This document shows, piece after piece, positions 1-7,729 of a stretch of 20,735 bases of DNA. The notes under the pieces are model-generated. The model did no database searches and was not told the origin of the DNA. It was given only the letters and a program-made list of their open reading frames with translations. The position numbers and the translations under genes are program-made. Location of the stretch: positions 1 to 20,735 of the forward strand of contig CAZYLK010000101.1 of NCBI GenBank assembly GCA_964648365.1, written 5' to 3'. The stretch comes from SURF-32 sp964648365 (GTDB lineage: Bacteria; Planctomycetota; Phycisphaerae; UBA1845). Position 1 is the stretch's first letter. The number at the start of each line of letters is the position of its first letter.

Positions 1-2
1 TG

Positions 3-971
3 CGCGGCCGGACACCGCGGGTGGTGGCGGTGGAGCCGTTCGAGTTCCCGCTGGCTCTGGTTCCGGCGAAGACGATCGACGCGGACGCGGCTGCACAGTA
101 TTTCGTGACGCCGTTCGGCACCTACATCGACGAAGACAAGATTCGCCTGTTCGCGCTGACAGATGCGCTGGGCGAACCGGTCGTCGACACGATCGAGCTG
201 GACGTGCCGTCGTATGACTTCCTGCGGGCGCAGCACGGCATGCCGCACCCCGGCGGCTCGGGCCTGACGGCCACGGACACGCGGATGCGCCGCGCGGTCT
301 ATCGCGACGGCTCACTGTGGACGGCGCATCACATGCGCGACGTGGCAACCGGGCGGCACATCGCCCGCTGGTACGAGATCCGCATGAACGACTGGCCAGT
401 CTCCGGCGAGCCGCCGACGCTGGCTCAGTCCGGCGACATCGACCTCGGGCCGCGCATCCACACGTTTCTGCCGGACATCGCGCCGGACGCCGCGGGCAAC
501 GCCGTCATCATCTTCCACCACACCTCCGCAGACACCGCTCCGGCCATGGCCCGCGCGCTGCACCCTGCCAGTGCCGCGCCCGGCAGCGTGCATAATGTGG
601 AGACGATCATCGCGACGGAGGTGCTTCTGGGCGCGAGTTCGATCTACGCCGCCAGCGCGGCCGCGGACCTTGACCCCGCGAACGAGCGCGGCGGCTGGGT
701 CGGCGGCGCTTACTGGATCCGCAACCGCTTTGGCGGCCGCAACCCCGCGCTGTGGGTTGCGCCGGTGTCGCTGCCATGCGGCGGCGACCTGAACGGCGAC
801 CGCGACGTCGATCTGGCCGACTACGCCGCCTGGTTCGAGTGCTTTGGCGGCCCGGCCGGCGGCAATCCGGGCTGCGACGGCGGCGCGTTCGACTGCTCCG
901 ATGCCGACGGCGACGAAGACGTGGACCTGCGCGATTTCGCCTCGCTCCAGAACGCTTTCGGCGGAGAGTGA
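3..971 (+). CDS. Exported protein with C-terminal dockerin-like EF-hand pair, 5' truncated
   Basis: The reading frame is open to the left edge, so the true start lies outside the window; the GTG at 21 is only the first possible start inside it. The last ~65 residues carry two EF-hand-like calcium loops, DLNGDRDVDLADY and DADGDEDVDLRDF, each followed by a short helix, with a Cys-rich linker (CGGD, ECFGG, GCDGG, DCSD). This is the type I dockerin-like ending common on exported planctomycete proteins. The remaining ~250 residues are not recognised; segments such as SLWTAHHM, RWYEI, DIAPDAAGNAVIIF look like beta-propeller or sialidase-like repeats, but this is a guess from pattern. It ends at a TGA followed by 229 bp without a gene. 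The dockerin call is firm; the function of the rest is unknown. Confidence 0.8.
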   Translation, partial: RGRTPRVVAVEPFEFPLALVPAKTIDADAAAQYFVTPFGTYIDEDKIRLFALTDALGEPVVDTIELDVPSYDFLRAQHGMPHPGGSGLTATDTRMRRAVYRDGSLWTAHHMRDVATGRHIARWYEIRMNDWPVSGEPPTLAQSGDIDLGPRIHTFLPDIAPDAAGNAVIIFHHTSADTAPAMARALHPASAAPGSVHNVETIIATEVLLGASSIYAASAAADLDPANERGGWVGGAYWIRNRFGGRNPALWVAPVSLPCGGDLNGDRDVDLADYAAWFECFGGPAGGNPGCDGGAFDCSDADGDEDVDLRDFASLQNAFGGE

Positions 972-1200
972 GACCGCCCCGAGCGTTCCCCCGTTCGACA
1001 GGCCGATGACGCCGCGCGCCCGTGGCGGAACGATCGGCAAAGTCGCTCCATCCTGCCACAACCGCCGCGAAGAGCGGCCCGCCGCGGCATTATTGCACCA
1101 TGGCTGACCGGTACACGCCTGGCGCGTTCACTGCCGCTTGCCCCTCGGGCGAGCCGCGCAAGTGGGACGCGGCGCCCGCAGCCGATCGGGGAGAGCGGCC

Positions 1201-1740
1201 ATGGAGTGCGCAGGGGGAGTGTCGAACGGATCAGGTCCGTCGTGGGGGAACGTAGCGCCGGCGGGCGGGCTTGCCGGGCAGAGCGTGACGCAGCTCGCCA
1301 ACTCGGCGCAGGGTGCGTCCCAGTCGTCCGCGGGGCGGGCGGCCGCAACGTCTACATCGCAGGTCGCGCAGATGTCGTCGCAGGTGACGTCGTCCTACGC
1401 CATGCAGATGTCGTCCGTGCGATCGTCGCTGACGGCCGGCTCAATGCAGTCGGCCGCGTCGTCTCTGATTTCCGCCCTGACGCAGAACTCTGACTCCGAT
1501 TCGATGCTGCAATTCCTGATCGCGCTGCTGCTGCTTTCGATGCTGCAACAGCAGCAGCAGGATTCGCGCGGCGGCGGCGCCTCGCAGATGGCGTTTCAGT
1601 CGAGCAGTTCGTTCGAGTTCTACGCCATGTCCTCGGTGCAGACGTCGCAGGCGTCGTACTCGGTCGGGCAGGCGACTTACACCAATGGACTCTCCGGCGA
1701 CGCGGGCAGCGGAGACGCCTCGATCGACGTGACGGCGTGA
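1201..1740 (+). CDS. Ser/Gln/Ala-rich small protein, unknown function
   Basis: A 179-aa frame. The ATG at 1201 was chosen because a GGGGAG ribosome-binding site lies just upstream (about 1188-1193); an in-frame ATG at 1138 would add 21 Arg-rich residues and has no such site. The protein is low in complexity. It has a Ser/Ala/Gln/Thr-rich first half with repeated SSQV, SMQS and SSV patterns, a single hydrophobic stretch (LQFLIALLLLSML, residues ~102-114), then a QQQQQ run and a Gly/Ser-rich tail ending in an acidic segment. There is no N-terminal signal peptide, Cys motif or recognised domain. The central hydrophobic helix could be a membrane segment or an oligomerisation core. It is followed after ~20 bp by a hairpin. 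I do not recognise the family. It is judged real because of the ribosome-binding site and a protein-like composition that differs from the neighbouring shadow frames. Confidence 0.6.
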   Translation: MECAGGVSNGSGPSWGNVAPAGGLAGQSVTQLANSAQGASQSSAGRAAATSTSQVAQMSSQVTSSYAMQMSSVRSSLTAGSMQSAASSLISALTQNSDSDSMLQFLIALLLLSMLQQQQQDSRGGGASQMAFQSSSSFEFYAMSSVQTSQASYSVGQATYTNGLSGDAGSGDASIDVTA

Positions 1741-2210
1741 TCAAGACCCTCTGATGTGGCACCGGTTTTCAACCGGTGTTCCGTTCTGTGTCCCACCGAC
1801 TTTCCGGACGTCTATTGACGTTCGCGGCGAACATGCCTTGCGCGTGTCCGGCAACTCCCCGCTCCTAGCGGGCAGACCAATTGTATGCTTTGGGTTGGCC
1901 TGGGGGTTTTTGCGGGAGCGGCGTGCGCGCTGAATGTGCCGGCGAGGGACGAGGGGCTTTTCGGCTTTCGCTGAGAGGCCCGTCGCGCGATCGCTGCCAG
2001 CGGGGCCAGTTCGCAGCGTCCGGAGCAGCCGGCCGGACGGGTCCGCAGCGCGATCGGACGGCCCTATCGGACCCGGCCCCGTCGCTTGCAGCCATGCAGG
2101 AGGACCGCCGCCGGCGACCCCGCAAGTGACCCGGCGACGCTGCCGATAACCCGACTGACGACTACGCGGACCAACGGTGGGCGCACGCCCGCCTCGGGGA
2201 GCTTTCTGAC
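1741..2210. other. Non-coding stretch between the Ser/Gln-rich gene and the lipoprotein gene
   Basis: About 470 bp. It holds the hairpin at 1758-1780 near its left end. The GGGGAG at about 2196-2201 is the probable ribosome-binding site of the next gene. Short Arg/Pro/Gly-rich open frames occur on both strands between 1865 and 2150, but they lack ribosome-binding sites and look like GC-driven shadows. I see no RNA gene or clear promoter. Confidence 0.5.
1758..1780 (+). terminator. Palindromic hairpin after the Ser/Gln-rich gene
   Basis: CACCGGTT-TTC-AACCGGTG (1760-1778) is a perfect 8-bp stem with a 3-nt loop, extendable by two G-T pairs to 1758-1780. It begins 17 bp after the TGA at 1738-1740. 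The sequence after it (CCGTTCTGTG) is only moderately T-rich, so it may be a weak terminator or a dispersed palindromic repeat rather than a classical intrinsic terminator. Confidence 0.45.
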
Positions 2211-4202
2211 ATGCGATCGTATCGCGGAATCATCGTTTCGGTTGTGACGCTTAGCATCGTGATCGGTTGCGGTTCGCTTCTAAGCAGCGGCGGCGGCGAC
2301 GACGGCGGCGAGGTCGAGGCGGTCAGCAACAACTTCTCCTCCATCCCGAACGAGTTCTCCAACGCCAATGTCGACGTACCCACCGTCCCTCCTCCCGACG
2401 CTGAGCCGCCTCCCATCGAGGACAGCGGCGAGGAGACGCTGAGCTTCTTCAAGGCGTTTCAGATCGACCCGCAGGCGGAAGACAGCGCCGGTCCGAAGTT
2501 CGTGGTCTCCGCGGACGTGGACAAGGACGGCCTGCTCGATCTGGTCAGCGCCTGGAACCAGTCGCAGCCGGTTCAGTTGCACCTGCAGCGCCGCGACGAG
2601 GACGGCAACATCTCGTTCCGCACCGTGACCCTCGCCGGTACGTCGCCTATCGCGCTGGTGGCGGGGGTCGAGTTCGGCCAACTCAACGACGACGACGGCA
2701 ACGGCGTCATCGACGACGACGACTGGCTTGACGTCGTCGTTCTCGCCAAGGCGACCGGTACGGCCGGATTCTGTCCCAAGCCGTCGGGCATCGTCGCGAT
2801 CTCCAATCTCGAAGGCGAGATTATCGTGCTGTTCAGTCCGGGCAACGATGTTGAGATCCCCAACGGCGATCGCTGGACGGAGATGATCCTCGAGAACACG
2901 ATCATCCCCAACGAACTGATCTTCCACAATCAGTATCCCGGTATTGACGACGGCGATTACGCGACCATGGTGGCGACGCCGGAACGAGGCGGGTTCACCT
3001 CGCTGGTCGTGGCGGACATCGACGGGCAGAACGGCGACGACATCATCGTCGCACTGAACCCGGGCAGTTGCGAGGAACTGGGGCAAAAGGTGCCCATCAA
3101 CACGGTGGATCTGTGGATCAATCCCGGTCCGGCCGACGCGGAAATCTACCAGGCGTGGGGCATTCAGGGCGACGACGGCTCAGAACCGCTCACCATCTTC
3201 GCCGACGCGCCGATGGTGCGCGACCTGGAGGTGATGGACATCGACAACGACGGTGACCTGGACATCATCGCGACCTACACGAACGCCATCAGCCAGAACA
3301 TCCGCTGGGCCCGCAACCCGCTGGTGCCGCACGGACCGAACATGCCCTCGGGGCCGGAGGCGGTGATCGGTGGATCGTCCGACTATTTTGACTTCTGCGT
3401 CGGCGGTGCGAATCCGGGTGTGGCCTGTACGGACGCGCAGACCTGCATCGGCGCGTCCGACGGCCTCTGCGTCAACGGCGCCTGCGTCGGCGGCATCATC
3501 CCCGGCGGCGCCTGTACGTCCAACGATGAGTGTCCGGGCACCGCAGATGGCGAGTGTTTCCCGGGCGTCGGGCGGTTCATGGCCTCCAACTGGGAGTTGC
3601 GGCCCATCGCGACCATCGACACCGGCGCCGACGTGATGGCGCTGGGCGACGTGGACGCGGACGGCGCCGACGACATCATCGTCCGCTCGACGGCCGGCCA
3701 GATCGTGCAATGGTTCCGGCGGCCGACGTTCGAAGCCCTTGAGCCCGAGTTCCCCCCCCCTGACCCGGTGCCGGATCGGTTCAACTTCCCGTGGCAGGTC
3801 TACACGCTGACGGAGTTCTCCGATCGCGTTCCCGGCGGTCTGACCGTCGGCGACATCGACGGGGATCGCCGCATCGAGATCATCCTGGCCGCGGCCGGCG
3901 CCGTGTTGTGGTTCGATGAGTCGACCGTGCTCACGCCATTCGACCCGTGGATCGAGGCGACCATTATTCAGGACGAAACCGGTCAGCCGGGCGTCTCGAC
4001 GCCGGGCGGACAGCAGCAGCCGGGCGGCAGCGGCGTCGGCGTTACGCAGGTCGATACGAACACGATCATCAACGGCCTGCTGGTCGTCGATCTGGACGGC
4101 GACGGTTTTAATGACGTGATCGGCACGCTCGACCGCCGCAGCGGCGCGGGCCTGTCCGACGACCGGCTGGTCTGGTATCGAAACACGCTGGGAGATCGGT
4201 GA
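2211..4202 (+). CDS. FG-GAP/VCBS-repeat beta-propeller lipoprotein
   Basis: A 663-aa exported lipoprotein. The N-terminus has Arg2/Arg5, a hydrophobic core and the lipobox VIGC with Cys20 as the lipidated residue; a Ser/Gly/Asp-rich tether follows. The body carries at least seven calcium-binding FG-GAP-like blades, each D-x-D-x-D/N-G-x-x-D: about residues 98-115, 154-180, 267-282, 341-356 (DIDNDGDLDII), 478-493, 546-561 and 625-640 (DLDGDGFNDVI). This fits an integrin-alpha-like seven-bladed propeller. Between blades four and five, residues 396-449 hold eight Cys in two tandem C-x9-C-x5-C-x7-C units. GGGGAG ~10 bp upstream supports the ATG start. The propeller fold and surface location follow from the family; the ligand cannot be told. 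It stands alone between a 470-bp gap and its own terminator. Confidence 0.88.
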   Translation: MRSYRGIIVSVVTLSIVIGCGSLLSSGGGDDGGEVEAVSNNFSSIPNEFSNANVDVPTVPPPDAEPPPIEDSGEETLSFFKAFQIDPQAEDSAGPKFVVSADVDKDGLLDLVSAWNQSQPVQLHLQRRDEDGNISFRTVTLAGTSPIALVAGVEFGQLNDDDGNGVIDDDDWLDVVVLAKATGTAGFCPKPSGIVAISNLEGEIIVLFSPGNDVEIPNGDRWTEMILENTIIPNELIFHNQYPGIDDGDYATMVATPERGGFTSLVVADIDGQNGDDIIVALNPGSCEELGQKVPINTVDLWINPGPADAEIYQAWGIQGDDGSEPLTIFADAPMVRDLEVMDIDNDGDLDIIATYTNAISQNIRWARNPLVPHGPNMPSGPEAVIGGSSDYFDFCVGGANPGVACTDAQTCIGASDGLCVNGACVGGIIPGGACTSNDECPGTADGECFPGVGRFMASNWELRPIATIDTGADVMALGDVDADGADDIIVRSTAGQIVQWFRRPTFEALEPEFPPPDPVPDRFNFPWQVYTLTEFSDRVPGGLTVGDIDGDRRIEIILAAAGAVLWFDESTVLTPFDPWIEATIIQDETGQPGVSTPGGQQQPGGSGVGVTQVDTNTIINGLLVVDLDGDGFNDVIGTLDRRSGAGLSDDRLVWYRNTLGDR

Positions 4203-4233
4203 GGCATGGCCGCTCTTTAGGAAGCCCGCCCGA

Positions 4234-4256
4234 CGCGAGCGCTTAAGACGCTCGCG
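4234..4256 (+). repeat. 8-bp hairpin upstream of the terminator
   Basis: CGCGAGCG (4234-4241) pairs perfectly with CGCTCGCG (4249-4256) across a 7-nt loop, CTTAAGA. It lies 31 bp after the lipoprotein stop and 30 bp before the stronger terminator. No T-run follows, so it is more likely an mRNA 3'-end protecting hairpin or a small palindromic repeat than a terminator. Confidence 0.4.
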
Positions 4257-4286
4257 ATGCACCACACCGTGCAACCGTCACCGGCT

Positions 4287-4323
4287 GGGCCGGGGGTCAT
4301 TCCCCGGCCCGTTTTCGTTCTTG
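4287..4323 (+). terminator. Intrinsic terminator of the lipoprotein gene
   Basis: GGGCCGGGG (4287-4295) pairs perfectly with CCCCGGCCC (4302-4310) over a 6-nt loop (GTCATT) and is followed by a T-rich tail, GTTTTCGTTCTTG. The 9-bp GC stem and T-rich tail, 84 bp past the stop at 4202, are a textbook Rho-independent terminator on the plus strand. Confidence 0.82.
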
Positions 4324-4450
4324 TAATCGCGGCGTTCGGCCAGTTGTAGGCATAGGTCGAGGCGCAGCCGCGAGAATGAAGGGAGTGAGCGAGTACGGGA
4401 AGAGCGGAGGGGAGAATCCTCACGCGAACTGGATCGGCGTCTCCCTCGTT

Positions 4451-4561
4451 CTGCATCCGCGTTCATTCGCGTTCATCTGCGGTTCTTTTCGCGTCGCAGA
4501 TGCCAATCGAGCGGCGGGCGGATGCCGACCGCAGATGACCGCGGAGCAGATGGACAGGGAT
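4451..4561. repeat. Degenerate inverted pair of a dispersed CATCTGCGGTT-type repeat
   Basis: The arm at 4451-4484 contains GTTCATTCGC, GTTCATCTGC and GGTT. The arm at 4528-4561 contains ACCGCAGATG, ACCGCGGAGC and AGATGGACAGGGAT, which is close to the reverse complement of the first. The best core is CATCTGCGGT (4474-4483) against ACCGCAGATG (4528-4537). About 43 bp separates the arms. Within each arm there is a near-tandem period of about 10-11 bp. I recall this motif as a common dispersed repeat in planctomycetes and other bacteria, but copy number in this genome cannot be seen from the window. Confidence 0.5.
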
Positions 4562-4681
4562 CGCGTTTTGTTCTGTATTCCTGCACTGACTCCCTGACAT
4601 ACATGCAGACGATCGCGGAACGACGAGGAGTTCCACTGTCGGAAATGAGTCCGTCGCTCTGGTGCGCGCTCTGATCGTTAC

Positions 4682-5404
4682 TCAGCGCCCGTCATCGGGC
4701 GGTCCGCCGCCGGGGCCACGTCCGCCCGGACCCCGCCCGAACCGGGGCATCTCGAACGGCTCGCCCTTGAGCTTTTCAAACGTCGCCCTCTGCTCGTCGG
4801 TCAGCGCGGCGAGCACCTTGTCATCTTCCTGCTTGCGGAGTTCCTCCATCTTCTCGCGCATGCCGGAAAAGTCGCCGCCCGCGTCTTCGAACATCGCCCG
4901 CATCGCTTCGCGGAGATTCGTCGAGCGGGCTTCGATAAGCGCCGGGAGCTTCTCCTTCTGCTCGGCCGTCAGTGCAAGGCGCTCGATCACGTCGGGCCGG
5001 ACCAGCCCGGCGACGCCAAGATTCTGCAGGTGGATCTGCATGAGCCGATCCAACTGCTCCGGCTTGAGCACTTTGGTCAGCAGGCCGCGGACCTTCTCCT
5101 CGTGCTCGCGGCGCATGTGCTCGAAGCGGGCGCGGCGCTCCTCCTCGCTCAGATCCTGAACCGCCGCGGGATCAGGCCGGGCGGCGCCGCGCTCGGCCGC
5201 GATGATCTCATCGACGGCCGCCTTCTGCTCATCGCTGAGCTTCAACTCCGTTCGTACGGGATCCAGTCCCACCAGCCCCAGCAGCGACGCCCCCGGACCG
5301 CGACCCATAAACCCGGGCCCCCCGCCCGGCCCGCGATCCGGCTGGCCAAGCACCGGCAGCGCCAGACCGACGACCGCCATGCCCACCATGAAACACCGCT
5401 TCAT
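4682..5404 (-). CDS. Exported LTXXQ (Spy/CpxP-like) protein, 240 aa
   Basis: The start ATG at 5404-5402 was chosen over longer frames because GGGGAG lies 8 bp upstream and the product then begins with a clear signal peptide (MKRCFMVGMAVVGLALPVLG, probable cleavage before Gln21). After a Gly/Pro-rich linker the protein is almost entirely charged helix with repeated LTXXQ-like motifs: LKLSDEQKAAV, LKPEQLDRL, LALTAEQKEKL and ALTDEQRATF. A Gly/Pro/Arg-rich tail follows. Spy/CpxP-family proteins are periplasmic chaperones or stress sensors with paired LTXXQ motifs; here there are about four such units. It is the last gene of the minus-strand cluster headed by the sigma factor, 237 bp after the previous gene, and that gap is full of short repeats, so it may have its own promoter. 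The exact function is inferred. Confidence 0.8.
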   Translation of the reverse strand: MKRCFMVGMAVVGLALPVLGQPDRGPGGGPGFMGRGPGASLLGLVGLDPVRTELKLSDEQKAAVDEIIAAERGAARPDPAAVQDLSEEERRARFEHMRREHEEKVRGLLTKVLKPEQLDRLMQIHLQNLGVAGLVRPDVIERLALTAEQKEKLPALIEARSTNLREAMRAMFEDAGGDFSGMREKMEELRKQEDDKVLAALTDEQRATFEKLKGEPFEMPRFGRGPGGRGPGGGPPDDGR

Positions 5405-5427
5405 TGCAAGACTCCCCGCCCCTTGGG

Positions 5428-5488
5428 CGAATGCCGAATGCCGAATGTGATGTCGAATGTCGAATGTCGAATGCCAAGCGTCGAACGC
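5428..5488. repeat. Heptamer tandem repeat CGAATGY
   Basis: Seven-base units run CGAATGC, CGAATGC, CGAATGT, a short unit GATGT, CGAATGT, CGAATGT, CGAATGC, then two decayed units CAAGCGT and CGAACGC. The array starts 24 bp upstream of the LTXXQ gene that begins at 5404, so it lies in the 5' leader of that gene and in the gap of the putative operon. Confidence 0.75.
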
Positions 5489-5590
5489 TACACGCTCGCG
5501 TGTGGCGGAGCGAGTGTTGAGTGACGAGGCCAAGAGATCGCCGTCGGAGGCGCGCGAGCGCCGTCGCGCCCTCAAACCCTCTTCTCTCCG

Positions 5591-5622
5591 CCTTCGCGCC
5601 TTCGCACCTTCGCGCCTTTGCG
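5591..5622. repeat. Octamer tandem repeat CCTTCGCG
   Basis: Four consecutive 8-bp units: CCTTCGCG, CCTTCGCA, CCTTCGCG and CCTTTGCG. They lie about 20 bp downstream (minus strand) of the stop of the 632-aa gene and upstream of the 240-aa gene. With the heptamer array this makes most of the 237-bp gap repetitive. Confidence 0.65.
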
Positions 5623-5641
5623 TTGACTTCTTCCCGCCGCG

Positions 5642-7540
5642 TCAGCGCTGCCCCTGGGCGCGCTGCTCGCGGACCATCTGGATGCGCTGCTCGATTTCAA
5701 GACGGCGCAGCCGGGCCTCAAACTCGCGCACCTGGGCCGGTTGAAGGATGTCTATGACGTCCGCCTTGACCTCAGCGCCCAGCTTCAGCATCTCGGGCGT
5801 ACGCAGAACATCGGTGCCACCCATGGGGCGCGTTGCGTCGATCCGGTCCGACGCGCGCGCGTCGCCGTCGGGCGCGGACGGCTCGTGGCCCCGCTCGCTC
5901 TGCGGCTGCGAGCGTTGCTTTTCCACAAACTCCTTCGCGAACGCCTTGAACTCCTCCTCCGCGGCGCGCCGAATGCCGAGGAGCTTCTCGCTCTGGTCAC
6001 GGTCGAGCCGAAGCTGCGCCGCCGCGCGGAGCACCAGGCGGAAGTCGCACCAGTCCTTCGGTCGCGTTTCGCCCTCGGCCACCTCGCCCTGGATCATCTT
6101 GAGCGACTTCATCTGCTCGTTGCTGAGGTGGGGCTGCATGTTGCGCACGACCTGCTCGACGAAGGCGTCGTCCTCGAAGTTCTGCCCGCCGGTCTGCTGG
6201 CGCGCCGCCCGCACCGCCTCCTCCAGCGCTTCTCGCTGCTGTTCGTTCAGATCGAGCGCTTCGGAGAGACCGAAGATGGCACCTTGCGGACCGGCCTGCT
6301 GCTGGCTTTGCTGCCCACCGTCCGGCTGGAATCGCGCCCCGTTCCCATCGTCTTCACGCTGTCCGGGGAGGCCCTGTCGCCCCGGCGCGCCCTGCTGGCC
6401 GCCGCCCCGCTGCTGCCACTGCTGCTGTTGTTCCTGCCGCTCCTGGCGAAACGCCTCGAGCACCGGCCGCTGATTGTCATACAGAATGCCGTCGACGTTA
6501 TCGAGGAACTGGTCCATGATCGCGCCGCGCTGCGGGCGCTGCTCGGCGATCTGCGCATCGAGCTCCTCTACGCGCTGCTGATCGCCCGCCGCTTCCGCAT
6601 CGCGCCGCTCTTCCATCAACGGTCGAAGCTGTTGCCACTGCTGTCCCTGGGCGCGGAACTGCTCGCCGAGTTCCTGGCGGAAGCCGTCGAACTGCTCGCG
6701 CTGAACCTCGTCAAGCTGCAAGTCGTTGCCGAGTTGATCCAGCCGCTCTCCCGGTCCGCGGCCGCCCGCGAAACGGGAGCGCATCTGCTGCAGCCGCTCC
6801 GACTGATCGGGCGTCAGAAACGTATCCACTTCATCGAAGAACCCCTCGAAAACACGGCGCGGGTCGGGGCGGGATTCCTCGATCTGCTGCGTCAACTGCT
6901 CGACCAGGGCGTCGTCGCCGTCAAGTGTGGCCTGGCGGCGCTGCTCGTACAACGGACGAAGATCCTGCCACTGCTGGCCCATGTTGCGGAAGCGATCGGC
7001 GATGCCGCGGGCGGCTTCATCCAACTGCTCCCGCTGGTACTCATCGAGCTGCAATTCCTCCGCCATGCGGTTGAGTCGCTCCTCGGAGCCGGGCGGCGGT
7101 CGATTGCGGATCTCTTCCAGTTTGTCGAGCTGGTCGACGTGCAGAATCGGTTCGAGCTCATCGAGCACGCCGCCCATCGGCCCCCCGCCGCCCATCGGGC
7201 GGTCCGGCAGAGACGCGCGGAGTTCGTCCGCGCGGGCGAGGTCGCCATTGCTCTCGGCCTCGCGAATCTGCTGAAACGTCTGAAACATCTCGCGCATGCG
7301 GGTGCGCTGACGTTCCTTGATCGCCTCGAACTCGACCCGCTGCTCGTCGTCGAGCTGAAGCTCGTCGGCGAGGTTGTCGTACATGCGGTCCAGGAACTGG
7401 CCGCCGCCGAAGCCCGGCCCGCGCCCCCCACCCGGAGGGCCGAAGCCGCCGCCGGGGCGGTCCTGGCCGGGCTGCGCAAACGCGACGGACGCCAGAGCCA
7501 GCACCGATACCGTGTTCCACGCCATTCGAAAGCGATTCAT
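5642..7540 (-). CDS. Large exported multi-repeat LTXXQ protein, 632 aa
   Basis: The ATG at 7540-7538 has a strong ribosome-binding site (GGGAGGA, 5 bp away) and gives a signal peptide cleaved near FA/Q (residue 22). A Gly/Pro-rich linker (24-48) precedes a helix-rich body with an internal period of about 105-111 residues. Unit A is ~50-145 (LADELQLDDEQRVEF), unit B ~155-258 (EELQLDEYQREQL), unit C ~266-370 (NDLQLDEVQREQF), a shorter unit D starts near ~445 (ALDLNEQQREAL), and a fifth motif, LRLDRDQSEKL, lies further on. Units B and C share GQQW-Q-LRPL and repeat so closely that they look like a recent duplication. Ordinary Spy/CpxP proteins are about 150-170 aa with one or two motifs, so this looks like a polymerised version. 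It is predicted to be periplasmic. It lies 189 bp after the CnrX-like gene. A chaperone or scavenger role is inferred. Confidence 0.82.
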   Translation of the reverse strand: MNRFRMAWNTVSVLALASVAFAQPGQDRPGGGFGPPGGGRGPGFGGGQFLDRMYDNLADELQLDDEQRVEFEAIKERQRTRMREMFQTFQQIREAESNGDLARADELRASLPDRPMGGGGPMGGVLDELEPILHVDQLDKLEEIRNRPPPGSEERLNRMAEELQLDEYQREQLDEAARGIADRFRNMGQQWQDLRPLYEQRRQATLDGDDALVEQLTQQIEESRPDPRRVFEGFFDEVDTFLTPDQSERLQQMRSRFAGGRGPGERLDQLGNDLQLDEVQREQFDGFRQELGEQFRAQGQQWQQLRPLMEERRDAEAAGDQQRVEELDAQIAEQRPQRGAIMDQFLDNVDGILYDNQRPVLEAFRQERQEQQQQWQQRGGGQQGAPGRQGLPGQREDDGNGARFQPDGGQQSQQQAGPQGAIFGLSEALDLNEQQREALEEAVRAARQQTGGQNFEDDAFVEQVVRNMQPHLSNEQMKSLKMIQGEVAEGETRPKDWCDFRLVLRAAAQLRLDRDQSEKLLGIRRAAEEEFKAFAKEFVEKQRSQPQSERGHEPSAPDGDARASDRIDATRPMGGTDVLRTPEMLKLGAEVKADVIDILQPAQVREFEARLRRLEIEQRIQMVREQRAQGQR

Positions 7541-7729
7541 CTTCGTCCTCCCACAGGGGTTGCGTCCGCCGGGCGGGCGCGCTGCGTGATCTACGTCGTG
7601 CGTCCGCACGCACCCGTGAAGCCGGCCGCCGTCGCCGGAAGCGACGTCTCGGCCGAATCTGCCGGCCCGCGTCGGGCAAAGTGCCTCAGCGACCGAGCGC
7701 GGAAGGGTCCGCCGCGCAAGCCCGGCCGG

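Larger units (their letters stand above)
4203..4681. other. Intergenic stretch between the lipoprotein gene and the end of the stress cluster
   Basis: About 480 bp between a plus-strand gene and a convergent minus-strand gene. It contains the hairpin at 4234-4256, the intrinsic terminator at 4287-4323 and the inverted repeat pair at 4451-4561. A weak hairpin, GGAAC/GTTCC (4617-4634), lies about 50 bp past the end of the minus-strand gene and could help terminate that transcript. The open frames here are short and unconvincing. Confidence 0.5.

Noticed and set aside
3180..4274. A 364-codon minus-strand open frame
   Set aside because: It mirrors the propeller lipoprotein; the Asp/Gly codons of the calcium loops give Val/Arg/Asp-rich antisense without stops. 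It has no recognisable domain.
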